Positions 48,101-55,614 of a stretch of 64,000 nucleotides of DNA are shown here, in pieces (position 1 is the stretch's first letter; each line of letters begins with the position of its first letter). Location: contig NZ_CP078093.1 of NCBI RefSeq assembly GCF_019203185.1, positions 2,577,058 through 2,641,057 of the forward strand. Reading direction: 5' to 3'. The notes under the pieces were generated by a model. The model made no database searches, had not been told where the DNA came from, and saw only the letters and a program-made list of their open reading frames with translations. A program made the position numbers and the translations under genes. This DNA comes from Crassaminicella indica (GTDB taxonomy: Bacteria; Bacillota; Clostridia; Peptostreptococcales; Thermotaleaceae).

Positions 48101-50026
48101 TTTCCTACAAATCTTGGAAACCCAGAGGATTTATCGCAATTAAAAAATAATTTTCCTTATTCTGAAGTACACATAGTGGTAGGAAGTGATGTGATTTTAA
48201 ATGCTACAAGTTATCAAAGCCCCAAATTTGAAGGTTCTATACACACTTTCCCCCACATCATTTTCGAAAGAAATCATCTTTTACCTGTTAAAAAGAACCA
48301 TATTCCTCTTACTTCAGCTATAAATAAAATTAATGGAAAAGTTACCGTTTTATCTCTCCCCTCACAATATAACGAAATTGGTTCTATTCAGCTACGCAGC
48401 TATATAAATGATAATAGAGATATTTCTAGTATTGTTGATCCTCTAGCACAAAAATATATATATGAAAATGGTTTTTACCGAAGAGAACCTCAATACAAAA
48501 CACTTATGCAGGATATGTCTATAGAAATTGACCTTATTGAACATATGGATATGGACCTCATTAATCAATTATCATATGAGGTTTGTAAAGATTTTGAAGA
48601 TGCTCGTGAAAAATTTATTCAGTTTTTTAAAAAACCTTCAGCTAGATTATTAGTAATAAAAGATATGAAGGATCATGGAAAAATTATAGGTTTTTCAGCC
48701 TACCACCGGGTACAGCTTAGCAGCTTATTTTATGACTTAAAAGACAGCAGGGTTTCTGAATATATTCGGGAACACTCACAAGGGCGAATTGTCATTATTG
48801 ATGGCATTTTCACACTTCCTTTAAAAAATCAAGAAAGAATGGAGCAGATTCTACTAACTGAGACTTTGTCCTTTTGCTTGGCTAAGGATTATGAATATGC
48901 TATTTTTTATAATATGCTAAAGGATTATACCTCTTTGTCTTTAGAAGAAATATTAAAAATACAAGGTTTTCAAAAACTTTCTTTTAGTAATGAGAACCAT
49001 CCTGTTTTTGTTGTAAATATGAGTTCTCCTTGTACATTAAATTTAGATATGGAAACAATCATTAAAGAACCCTTTAGAAGCAATAAAAAAGTAATAGAAG
49101 CTATCCTTCGTTCCAGAAAAAAACTTCAAAAAGCTTTGACAAATCTTTATCCAGGAAATCTTATTTTATCCTTTGACAGAGATATGCTTCATAATACTCT
49201 TGTAAGAAAAATTTGTGCAGAAAACAATGTACCCACAACGCCATTAACTCCTCGTAGGTTAGGACCAAATATGTGTGTACCCTTTGGTACAATACTCAAT
49301 AGAACTATTATACCAAACACTGTAACCAAATCTTTGCATACTGAAAAACTATTTTTACCTGATATGAAGGATTTTATGATAGGACCTTTTCCACACTACA
49401 CAGACCTTGAAATACAAATTAAAATGCTTCGCTCCTTCAATAGACCTATTATTTTAGTAGATGATATTCTTCATAAAGGCTATCGTAATAATGTTATTCA
49501 TCCATTGCTCAACAAAGCAAATATAAAAGTAAAAAAGACTATCGTAGGCATTCTTTCTGCTAGAGGAAAGGAGTTGATGGAAAGACAAGGTAGACGTGTA
49601 GATAGTGCTTATTATATTCCAAAATTAAAAGCTTGGTTTAACGAAAATGCCATGTATCCATTTTTTGGAGGAGATACAGTATGGCGAGGCAGTACCCCTC
49701 AGAGAAATTTAGTACCTTCGATCAATTTAATACTGCCTTACACATCTCCTACATTTATTAAAGATGCTTCAAAAAATTCGCAATACACACTATCAAAAAT
49801 TTGTATTCAAAATGCAATAGATATTTCTACAGTTATTGAAAATGAATATCACAATATCCATGAAAGAAAATTAACACTGGCATCCTTAGGTGAAGTATTT
49901 ATATCCCCACGCTGTCCAGATCATGGCAAAAATATGAGGTATGATTTAAACTTTGGACCATCTGATTATTTACAAAACGATTTAGAACAGCTAAATCGTC
50001 TTGAACAAGCTATACTGAATAAATAA
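45107..50026 (+). CDS. Giant multidomain protein: HD + helical repeats + NadD-like nucleotidyltransferase + GNAT-like + phosphoribosyltransferase-like
   Basis: 1639 residues. Seen: an N-terminal helical region. An HD domain (about 175-300) with H184, the HD pair 218-219 in GHDIGKYG, and H255/H260. A long helical, HEAT/ARM-like stretch (about 370-920). A HIGH-superfamily nucleotidyltransferase with PGTFDPFSLSH (935-945) and a NadD-like end IGSIQLRSYINDNRDISS (about 1091). A GNAT-like segment (about 1130-1310). A type I PRTase-like domain with VDDILHKGY (1451-1459), where PRPP loops read VDD..TG. The NadD and HD domains recall NadD-YqeK gene pairs. No membrane segment. AAGGAGG precedes the ATG. 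Chemistry is unproven. A role in pyridine-nucleotide synthesis, repair or signalling is inferred. Confidence 0.8.
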   Translation: MENAAIMQLYDKISSKLLNLHWLEKLSLDKISIKKHIVDFSFLEKIKYMLDNQDYSCKAVLNLCENILNQIAKEHAPDNWLYYIYQFTLEKSFPHAVEIPLKKNLDPACYLYLEILRIISDFQKFAEDSTWQSQYPLIFLTEEEINDLEDPTEYKQFLTAFHDNYVYEMMKLNHEVAGYNTIDHICGVHYLALFIARQLKKSGLPIDLGRVSGATAGHDIGKYGCKKDEQHRVPYLHYYYTDLWFSNQHIVYIRHIAINHSVWDLELENLSLESLILIYSDFRVKNHKDENGKFAMHIYSLSESFKVILEKLDNVNTKKEKRYRRVYAKLKDFEDYMIHLGIHINPNPKVLMYPIEHKKKKFHYALMQGKDIIHNVKYLSIHHNIHLMYLLRNEYALESILQSARSEKDWTNLREYLRIFEEYSTYLTQKQKLITLNFLYENLIHPEDDIRKHCAKLIGALIAMFDEVYRKEVPENVSLLPPDTTSLELLKKYLKLFIFPDHKIIPKHQKWIGYSLSTMVASLFKHSKAKHNKHFLPQADNYIDLLLTYYNKNIYQREEIAFYLLETLKYIPIIHNDSRFDSLFEFLFEMLQEKNDSLRIAALETTYRLISHIRSSNVLMDKISSILLNKRALSNYTTENFLKLKIAINLNNDMLMQHASSFKIDKNKITSMFLSNLKAAIEPIIKKVQTEVLLEYALNDPENNGLQTALHFCNLLKMSASDQIRTRAGEAILEIAHYLSFEQRNEVAVELLSALEIDNYQFAEYIPPFLGQLILMLQPVELDELIDEFMEKIKQSSTILSSLLLKTLGVAIANYPKYALLFHEDEEIFQNRLKKMLGILLNGLVSYNPRVKQAAFSVIGKEIFGSNYLSFSEKNHIFQFIAKKILTLLTDNQEETLLFLGNAAALHHIYRFISDYIFFKGNYDLPIPEKIAFFPGTFDPFSLSHKQIAKSVRDLGFEVYLAIDEFSWSKQTLPHLLRKNIVNMSIADELNIYIYPEDFPTNLGNPEDLSQLKNNFPYSEVHIVVGSDVILNATSYQSPKFEGSIHTFPHIIFERNHLLPVKKNHIPLTSAINKINGKVTVLSLPSQYNEIGSIQLRSYINDNRDISSIVDPLAQKYIYENGFYRREPQYKTLMQDMSIEIDLIEHMDMDLINQLSYEVCKDFEDAREKFIQFFKKPSARLLVIKDMKDHGKIIGFSAYHRVQLSSLFYDLKDSRVSEYIREHSQGRIVIIDGIFTLPLKNQERMEQILLTETLSFCLAKDYEYAIFYNMLKDYTSLSLEEILKIQGFQKLSFSNENHPVFVVNMSSPCTLNLDMETIIKEPFRSNKKVIEAILRSRKKLQKALTNLYPGNLILSFDRDMLHNTLVRKICAENNVPTTPLTPRRLGPNMCVPFGTILNRTIIPNTVTKSLHTEKLFLPDMKDFMIGPFPHYTDLEIQIKMLRSFNRPIILVDDILHKGYRNNVIHPLLNKANIKVKKTIVGILSARGKELMERQGRRVDSAYYIPKLKAWFNENAMYPFFGGDTVWRGSTPQRNLVPSINLILPYTSPTFIKDASKNSQYTLSKICIQNAIDISTVIENEYHNIHERKLTLASLGEVFISPRCPDHGKNMRYDLNFGPSDYLQNDLEQLNRLEQAILNK

Positions 50027-50037
50027 GGAGGCGCTAT

Positions 50038-51279
50038 ATGTACTATTATAAATCAGAAAACAAAATATTTATCTCAGAAAAAGAATATAAAAATATGAAA
50101 AAAATCTCAGAAAGTGAAGCATCCTCAAGCCGAGAAATTATTTATTTACTGCATGAAATCGATCCTGAAAATTCTCGCAGAAGTTTTTCTGTAACAGATC
50201 CGTCCCTTGCGTTTTTAAATAAAGAAGGTATTCATCTTCTACAAAAATCTAAAACTAAAAAAACATTGCCCAGTTGGTTAATTTCAAAAATAATTGAAAG
50301 AAAGGTTAAAAGCATCAATACAGCTTATCCAAATTGGAAAAATGCTTTAGATTCTCCATTCCCTGAGCAATGGAGAATTCATATAGCTGGTATGGGAGAT
50401 GTAGGAGGAACGCTTGTAACAGGTCTTCGTTTACTAGGAGGAGAAAAGATTTCAAAAATTGGTATTTACGATAAAAATATCAATCATATAAAACGCTGGG
50501 AATATGAAATCAATCAAATTCTTTCTCCTTTTACGCAAAAAAAATATCCTGAAATATCTATTATCTCTGAAGATAAAATATTTGATTGCGATTTATTTAT
50601 TTTCTGTGTTTCTGTAGGTGTGCCACCTATTGGAAAAGAAAAAAATGACGTTAGAATCGCTCAATTTGAAGGAAATGCAAAAATTGTAAAAGCTTACGCA
50701 AAGATGGCACGAGCAAAAAATTTCAAAGGAATATTTGCAATTGTATCTGATCCTGTAGATTTATTATGTAAAGCTGCATTTTTAGAAAGCAATAAAAATG
50801 ATGATGGCAACTTAGACTTTAAGGGGTTAGGAGCCGACCAAATCAGGGGATATGGGCTTGGTGTAATGCACGCACGTGCTGCTTATTATGCAAATAAAGA
50901 TCCTAAATTAAGGCACTATTTAAAGCTAGGGCGAGCCTTTGGGCCTCATGGTGAAGGACTTATTATTGCTGATAGCATTCAAAACTATAATGAAGAATTA
51001 TCTAATATACTTACAGAAAAAGCTAAAACAGCAAATCTAAAGGTACGTGCTACTGGATTTAAGCCATATATTGCACCAGCTCTATCTTCTGGAAGTTTAT
51101 CAATAATTGCAACAATCATGGGAGATTGGCATTATAGTGCTACCTATATGGGGGGTGTATTTATGGGTGCTAAAAATAGAAATACTCCTACGGGAATAGA
51201 AATAGAAAGATTAGAATTACCAAATTCTCTAATCAACAAATTAGAAAATACCTTTAAATCTTTAAGGAGAATCCTATGA
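50038..51279 (+). CDS. Lactate/malate-dehydrogenase-like NAD-binding protein
   Basis: 413 residues. A 100-residue N-terminal extension without known motifs precedes a Rossmann domain: GMGDVGG (118-124), IGIYDKN (acidic residue for the NAD ribose), FCVSVGVPPIG (the AGxPRKPG-like loop), VSDPVDLL (usual NPVD, with Asp for Asn). The C-terminal domain has GLGADQIRGYGLG, an Arg-containing helix, and RAFGPHGEGLI, where LDH/MDH have GEHG. So the fold and the catalytic His are kept but active-site residues differ, and the substrate is probably not lactate or malate. AAGGAGG precedes the ATG, 11 bases after the giant gene. Confidence 0.75.
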   Translation: MYYYKSENKIFISEKEYKNMKKISESEASSSREIIYLLHEIDPENSRRSFSVTDPSLAFLNKEGIHLLQKSKTKKTLPSWLISKIIERKVKSINTAYPNWKNALDSPFPEQWRIHIAGMGDVGGTLVTGLRLLGGEKISKIGIYDKNINHIKRWEYEINQILSPFTQKKYPEISIISEDKIFDCDLFIFCVSVGVPPIGKEKNDVRIAQFEGNAKIVKAYAKMARAKNFKGIFAIVSDPVDLLCKAAFLESNKNDDGNLDFKGLGADQIRGYGLGVMHARAAYYANKDPKLRHYLKLGRAFGPHGEGLIIADSIQNYNEELSNILTEKAKTANLKVRATGFKPYIAPALSSGSLSIIATIMGDWHYSATYMGGVFMGAKNRNTPTGIEIERLELPNSLINKLENTFKSLRRIL

Positions 51280-52322
51280 GTCTTTATGTAATTATTCCCG
51301 GGGAAATATCTAACTCTCTTTATAAAATGGTTAAAGCTGCAACTAGTCACATTGATACCACCACAATAAAATCGCCACATGAGCTTCCTGATTTGAGAAA
51401 TAAAAAAATACTCTTTATCGTTCAGCTAAATGAATTAGGATATAACCATGCTTTCTTTGAAATGCTTTCTGCTTTATATCATAAAGGAATAGATGCACTC
51501 TTTGGTGCAACCGCTGGAATGATTATCCATAGTCCTAATGAGCTGTATACAAAAAGTAGCGCAAGAAATATTATTTTCTTAGCCAATCAATTAGGCTGTC
51601 GTTTTATAGGTCATCCCATGATTGAAGCCACTGGAAGTTTCAATAACTTCCGAACATGGCAAAAAACCTATAATTTATCCTTAGAAGAAATATGCCATAA
51701 GCTATGCAAAAAACTTGTTGACAGATTGATAAAAGATAGCCCTGTATTGATTACTAAGCCTAAAATTCTAGCTCTTCATTCTAGTTCCTATAAAACCTCT
51801 AATACCCTTATGCTTTGGAGCATGGTAAAAAAACACCTTGCCACTTATGAAATAAAGGAACTCCACGTTGAAAACGGAACTGTTAAAGACTGTATTGGAT
51901 GTTCTTTTAAAACTTGTTTGCATTATAGTAAACAGAGCAGCTGTTTCTATGGAGGCTTTATGGTAGAAGAAGTTTTACCATCTATCGAAAAAGCAGATGG
52001 AATCGTATGGTTATGTCCAAACTACAATGACGCTGTATCAGCAAATCTTATGGCTGTCATAAATCGATTAACTTCTCTTTATAGAAAAACACCTCTTTAT
52101 GATAAATCACTTTTTTCAGTGATTGTATCTGGAAACTCTGGAAGTGATTCTGTTGCAAAGCAGCTCATTGATGCTTTAAATATCAATAAAGGCTTTAGAC
52201 TTCCACCATATTTTACTTTAATGGCTACTGCAAATGATCCAAAAACTGTACAATACATACCAAGCATTGAAAAAAAAGCTGAAAGCTTTGCACAAAACAT
52301 TTTGCATCAAATCAAAGCATAA
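51276..52322 (+). CDS. Flavodoxin-like NAD(P)H:FMN oxidoreductase with cysteine motif
   Basis: 348 residues. The N-terminal half (1-160) is a Rossmann/flavodoxin-like domain with KKILFIVQLNELGYN and a conserved ATAGMIIHS loop. The C-terminal half (162-345) is an NADPH-dependent FMN reductase or iron-sulfur-flavoprotein-like domain: ILALHSSSYKTSNT (FMN loop), then CIGCSFKTC (Cys206, 209, 214) and GIVWLCPNYNDAVS. The Cys spacing resembles ISF proteins but is not exact. The ATG overlaps the previous stop by four bases. A redox partner role for the operon is inferred. Confidence 0.75.
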   Translation: MSLYVIIPGEISNSLYKMVKAATSHIDTTTIKSPHELPDLRNKKILFIVQLNELGYNHAFFEMLSALYHKGIDALFGATAGMIIHSPNELYTKSSARNIIFLANQLGCRFIGHPMIEATGSFNNFRTWQKTYNLSLEEICHKLCKKLVDRLIKDSPVLITKPKILALHSSSYKTSNTLMLWSMVKKHLATYEIKELHVENGTVKDCIGCSFKTCLHYSKQSSCFYGGFMVEEVLPSIEKADGIVWLCPNYNDAVSANLMAVINRLTSLYRKTPLYDKSLFSVIVSGNSGSDSVAKQLIDALNINKGFRLPPYFTLMATANDPKTVQYIPSIEKKAESFAQNILHQIKA

Positions 52323-52324
52323 TA

Positions 52325-52350
52325 AAGACTGCCGCATATGCAGCAGTCTT
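52325..52350 (+). terminator. Intrinsic terminator of the 45107-52322 operon
   Basis: AAGACTGC and GCAGTCTT pair around a GCATATGC core, followed by ATTTTAC. It begins two bases after the last stop and closes the three-gene operon. Confidence 0.85.
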
Positions 52351-52424
52351 ATTTTACGTTTCCAAAAATATTATAAAAAATTTAGTTGCCATTATTCATA
52401 AGCTATGCTCTACTCCTCTGGCAT
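52351..52424. other. Host flank holding the displaced 3' end of yebC
   Basis: Short host sequence left of the element. On the minus strand 52410-52424, together with the att repeat, encodes the original YebC end NWDMPEE followed by TAG at 52412-52410. Confidence 0.7.
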
Positions 52425-52460
52425 ATCCCAGTTATGATAGATTTGTTGTACGTCATCATC
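52425..52460 (-). repeat. attL: 36-bp direct repeat (displaced yebC 3' end)
   Basis: Identical base for base to 60687-60722. On the minus strand it encodes [12 protein letters not shown] of YebC. The mismatch begins on both sides outside 36 bases. It marks the left boundary of the integrated element. Confidence 0.92.
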
Positions 52461-52468
52461 TTTCGGAC

Positions 52469-52485
52469 TGAATTATGATATATCA
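52469..52485. repeat. Left arm-type inverted repeat near attL
   Basis: 17 bases that are the exact reverse complement of 60556-60572, starting 8 bases inside attL. They contain the palindrome TGATATATCA. A further ten-base copy of the half site, CATAATTCAG, occurs at 52546-52555. Probable integrase arm-binding sites. Confidence 0.6.
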
Positions 52486-52593
52486 TTTACACTATTTTTT
52501 GTAAGTTTATCACAATTTAGCCTTGTTTTCAATGGTGTCAAAAAACATAATTCAGACTTTTATTGTATAGCTTGAATATGTCTATCAAAACCC

Positions 52594-52611
52594 ACACCAA
52601 ATCTCAGTTTA
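52594..52611. repeat. 18-bp direct repeat left of the cargo gene
   Basis: Identical to 53887-53904. With that copy it brackets the 343-residue membrane-protein gene. In both places ATCAAAA lies a few bases upstream. The purpose is unknown. The remaining spacer 52461-52697 holds only the arm repeats. Confidence 0.6.
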
Positions 52612-52697
52612 CCTCAAAACATCTTCCCCTTCTTCTTTATAACCAACCTCAAAAAATCAAGACTTTTTTCATTTAAAATACCAAAAAAAATAAATCA

Positions 52698-52722
52698 AGC
52701 AGGGCATTAACTCTTCCCTGCT
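52698..52722 (-). terminator. Terminator after the element cargo gene
   Basis: AGCAGGG and CCCTGCT pair around an 11-base loop. On the minus strand the stem is followed by TTGATTTATTTTTTTT. It lies 20 bases past the end of the 52742-53773 gene. Confidence 0.85.
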
Positions 52723-52741
52723 CTTTAGTAAGTTATGATTA

Positions 52742-53773
52742 TTATTTATCGCTGTAGTAAAATAATTCAGCATTAACCCTATTTATAAATTCACTATTCA
52801 ATATATCCATTATCTGCTCTGCTGTTAAATTTTCTGTAAAAATATTCCTTTCAAAATACTCTAGCCATGAATATATTATTTTACTTGAAGTATAAAGACC
52901 AATCAACTCTAATGCAGAAATAACACCAAATATATATACGCAGTTTCTAATCATATTTGCATATTGAAACACAAATTCCTGTCCTATATACATCATTAAC
53001 AGAAATAAGACAGCTAAGCATATAAATAGAAATCTTTCAACCATCAAAACTCCTTTTTCAATTATAGGTATTTTGTTTTCAAAATAATCTCTTCTTCGTC
53101 TTATTTTTTCAATTTGATTTTCTTCAAGTTCAAATTTTTCTATAAGTATAGCAATAATATCTTTCTCATTTTCATCTTCCTTATGTTTCCATAAATAGTT
53201 CCTATACAAAACCCATATTTTGCTCAATAATATTCTAGTAACATCTACAACTAAGAAAAGATAAGAAACAAATACCATTTTTAATAGAACATATGATGAA
53301 CTTATAAATTTTGAAGAATCCATTAGAGGTACAATTATCTCTTTAGCAATATTTATATTCTTATATAAATACCAATATCCCCAAGCAACTCCTATATGAT
53401 AGATACATTCAATAATATGCCCTAATAATAATACTTGTTTATCTAATTCACTGTATTTCTTTATGTTTATACCTTTTATTGTGCTTTGACGATAAATTGA
53501 ATTTATTAAAAACCATCCAATTCTATAAACAATATTTATAGATATTAACAAGAATACAAATATATATATTTCATATATTTTATCTGAATCGTTTTTAATA
53601 TTTATATCTGATAAGAAGGTTACTAGCTTATTCCCAGCAGTGATAATAAAAATAATTAATGCAGCGATTTTAAATGATGAGAGGTTCATCTTCCTAAATT
53701 CTTCTACCCTTAATGTTCTTATATACTCAATCAGCTCTGACCTATTAAATTCAGAATTATGTATTTCTTCCAT
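52742..53773 (-). CDS. Multi-pass membrane protein, element cargo, unknown function
   Basis: 343 residues with about six to seven hydrophobic segments (near 32-55, 68-90, 112-140, 160-185, 245-265, 275-305). Charged loops contain a WKHKEDENEKD stretch and a predicted helical EKFELEENQIEKIRRRRD segment. I do not recognise a family. Codon use and base composition look like the flanks. It is the only intact non-transposon gene of the element apart from the 56306-56584 frame. It has its own terminator, and 18-bp repeats stand on both sides. Possible superinfection or defence cargo, but nothing proves it. Confidence 0.65.
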   Translation of the reverse strand: MEEIHNSEFNRSELIEYIRTLRVEEFRKMNLSSFKIAALIIFIITAGNKLVTFLSDINIKNDSDKIYEIYIFVFLLISINIVYRIGWFLINSIYRQSTIKGINIKKYSELDKQVLLLGHIIECIYHIGVAWGYWYLYKNINIAKEIIVPLMDSSKFISSSYVLLKMVFVSYLFLVVDVTRILLSKIWVLYRNYLWKHKEDENEKDIIAILIEKFELEENQIEKIRRRRDYFENKIPIIEKGVLMVERFLFICLAVLFLLMMYIGQEFVFQYANMIRNCVYIFGVISALELIGLYTSSKIIYSWLEYFERNIFTENLTAEQIMDILNSEFINRVNAELFYYSDK

Positions 53774-53886
53774 AGTGTATTACTGCTCCTTTCTTTTTTA
53801 CAATATTTACCATATATTAAAAGCAATTATATTACACAATGGAATTTTTTACAATATATTTTACCTATCCACCCATCAAAATCATT

Positions 53887-53904
53887 ACACCAAATCTCAG
53901 TTTA
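53887..53904. repeat. 18-bp direct repeat right of the cargo gene
   Basis: The second copy of the repeat at 52594-52611, lying 113 bases upstream of the cargo gene start. The 53774-53949 spacer shows nothing else clear. Confidence 0.6.
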
Positions 53905-54023
53905 ACCTATAACCCCTTTCCTCTTTTTGAACGAGTTTCTTCATTAATATGGTGTTAGTATAGAATCATGGACACACTTAGTTTAACAAGATAAACTATA
54001 ATTAGATGAAAGAGTGTGTCCGT

Positions 54024-54230
54024 ATGAATATTAATGGTAAAAGATACAACGAAGATTTTAAACAAACAATTATTTAATTATATAACTCTGGTAGTTCAGT
54101 ATCAGAGTTAGAACGTGAATATAGTGTAACTAGAACAACAATCTATAAATGGATTAAAGAAAACAAAGTAATCAAAGTAGAAGATCAAGAACCTATTACT
54201 CCTAAAGATATAGATGAGATGAAAAAGTAA
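54024..54230 (+). pseudogene. IS3 orfA remnant with in-frame stop
   Basis: Begins MNINGKRYNEDFKQTII, then TAA at codon 18, then continues in frame with a helix-turn-helix (VSELEREYSVTRTTIYKWI). The 3' part of orfA and the 5' part of orfB are deleted, so the frame ends at 54230 and joins the middle of orfB. Confidence 0.75.
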
Positions 54231-54231
54231 A

Positions 54232-54591
54232 AAGCGTTACGATGCTCCTAAAATTAGACAAATACTAAAATCTTGTGGATGGTCAGTAAGTCTAAAAAGA
54301 ATACAAAGGTTAATGCAAAAGCTAGGTATTAGATCAATTGTTCATAAAAAATTTAAGCATTATTCTTCTAAGTGTAATGAAATAATAGGTAAAAATATCA
54401 TCAAAAGAGACTTTACAGCTACTTGTATAAATCAAAAGTGGGTAACTGATATTACCTATATTTATACTATTAAAGATAGTTGGTGTTATCTAGCATCAAT
54501 AATGGACTTATATACAAGAAAAATCATAGGTTACTCACGGATTAACCCCCTATTATTGGACACTATCTTAAATTTTCTTAAGATCACATAG
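54232..54591 (+). pseudogene. IS3 orfB (rve transposase) fragment
   Basis: Frame RYDAPKIRQILKSCGWSVS leads into an HTH_21-like region and the start of the integrase core (NQKWVTDITYIYT, then DLYTRKIIGYS), with the first catalytic Asp in TDITY. After about 54537 the reading enters foreign DNA and stops at 54591. The second Asp and the Glu are missing here. Confidence 0.75.
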
Positions 54592-54890
54592 TATTTCAGC
54601 TTTTTCTAAAGTTGTCATGTAACTCTCGATCTGCCCTTGACATTGAATCTCTGTATGCATGATGTAATGCTCTTAAGACAGCATTAAAAGTGAAAGAACT
54701 TGCCTTGTTAATAGGCTATCATGCATGCCCTCAATATCAAGGGTACGCTCTGCCGGACATAAGTATAGCTTTTATAGCGCATCTCATTTGTATTCTGTAA
54801 ATATTCATAATACTCATTTGGAGGCATAAACTTTGTAGATGAATGGATTCTTTTCGTATTATATTTTTTCACGAACTCATTAACTTATCT
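54540..54890 (-). pseudogene. Second IS3-type transposase C-terminal scrap
   Basis: On the minus strand a frame from about 54884 reads FVKKYNTKRIHSSTKFMPP then NEYYEYL, the usual IS3/IS481-type orfB ending (..RIHSSLGYMTP..). It is from an element different from the surrounding IS3. Its outer edge may be AACCCCCTATTATTGGACA near 54543. The remaining sequence (54592-54710) holds only broken frames. Confidence 0.55.
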
Positions 54891-55008
54891 ATAAATGACT
54901 CCAGACCAATTTGAGAATAATTTAAAGTCAGCTTTTTAATTTGTTATAGATAAACCATTTTTAATGATTAGTTATCCATTACAAATAATGGTAAAATTCT
55001 AGGACTAT

Positions 55009-55614
55009 TTACGCAGCTAATAATCCTATATCTGGTAATTTATAATAGTAATTTCTGCCATAAACAATAGATTTTATGAGTTCTTTATCTTCATTGAATT
55101 GGTCATAAAGAGAGGCGATTTCATCAAACAACACTTCTATATTTTCTCTAGCTCCAATATTAAAGATCTTGTTTTTGAGCAGGTTCCATATATTTTCTTG
55201 GGGATTAAGTTGTGGTGAATAAGCAGGTGTATTGATGAGAACAAGTCTTTCTTTATTTGACTCCCAAAACTCTTGTATTTTCACATTGTTGTGTGTTCTA
55301 GCATTGTCTAAAACAAGATATACCTTCTTACTAGGATTACACTCTAATAGGTATTCCATGAAGCTTTGTATTTCCTCGCTGGTTATACTTTGTTTAGCTG
55401 AGTATATATCAGCAACTGTATCAAAATTTTTGGTGATTTCTGTGGCGCCTATGATATTTACACCTTCATGAGAACCGTTACTTTCTAATATAGGGGATAC
55501 CCCCACAAGGCTCCAACTTCTCCTATTATCCGATTCGGTTCTTAGACCTGTTTCATCCATTACGTATAGAACACTTTCAGAGTCGTTTTCTACAGTAGAT
55601 ACTAAATCTATCAT
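55009..55614 (-). CDS. IS630 transposase, DDE catalytic part (second frame)
   Basis: 201 residues. The catalytic acids are visible: D20 in YVMDETGL, D103 in LVLDNARTHNN, and E140 in YSPQLNPQENIW. It is the downstream half of a transposase whose first half is 55577-56122. The frames overlap by 38 bases, and a run of eight A in the transcript (55614-55621) is where slippage or frameshifting could join them into one protein of about 345 residues. Confidence 0.88.
   Translation of the reverse strand: MIDLVSTVENDSESVLYVMDETGLRTESDNRRSWSLVGVSPILESNGSHEGVNIIGATEITKNFDTVADIYSAKQSITSEEIQSFMEYLLECNPSKKVYLVLDNARTHNNVKIQEFWESNKERLVLINTPAYSPQLNPQENIWNLLKNKIFNIGARENIEVLFDEIASLYDQFNEDKELIKSIVYGRNYYYKLPDIGLLAA

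Larger units (their letters stand above)
53950..54946 (+). mobile_element. IS3-family element remnant (left part)
   Basis: The left end is near TGGTGTTAG at 53950, with GGACACAC that resembles the inner right end (GGACACAA). Inside are a broken orfA and orfB fragment, an insert of another IS scrap (about 54540-54890), then the orfB C-terminal code MTPDQFENNLKSAF (54894-54938). The IS630 insertion at 54945 separates it from its own right end (56213-56248). Confidence 0.7.

Noticed and set aside
45107-52322. Operon as cargo of the yebC element
   Set aside because: The att repeat and element begin at 52425, after the operon terminator, and the original yebC end lies between them, so the operon is chromosomal.
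54592-55008. Possible novel gene or RNA between the IS3 scrap and IS630
   Set aside because: Reverse-strand reading shows a transposase C-terminus and broken frames. It is IS debris.
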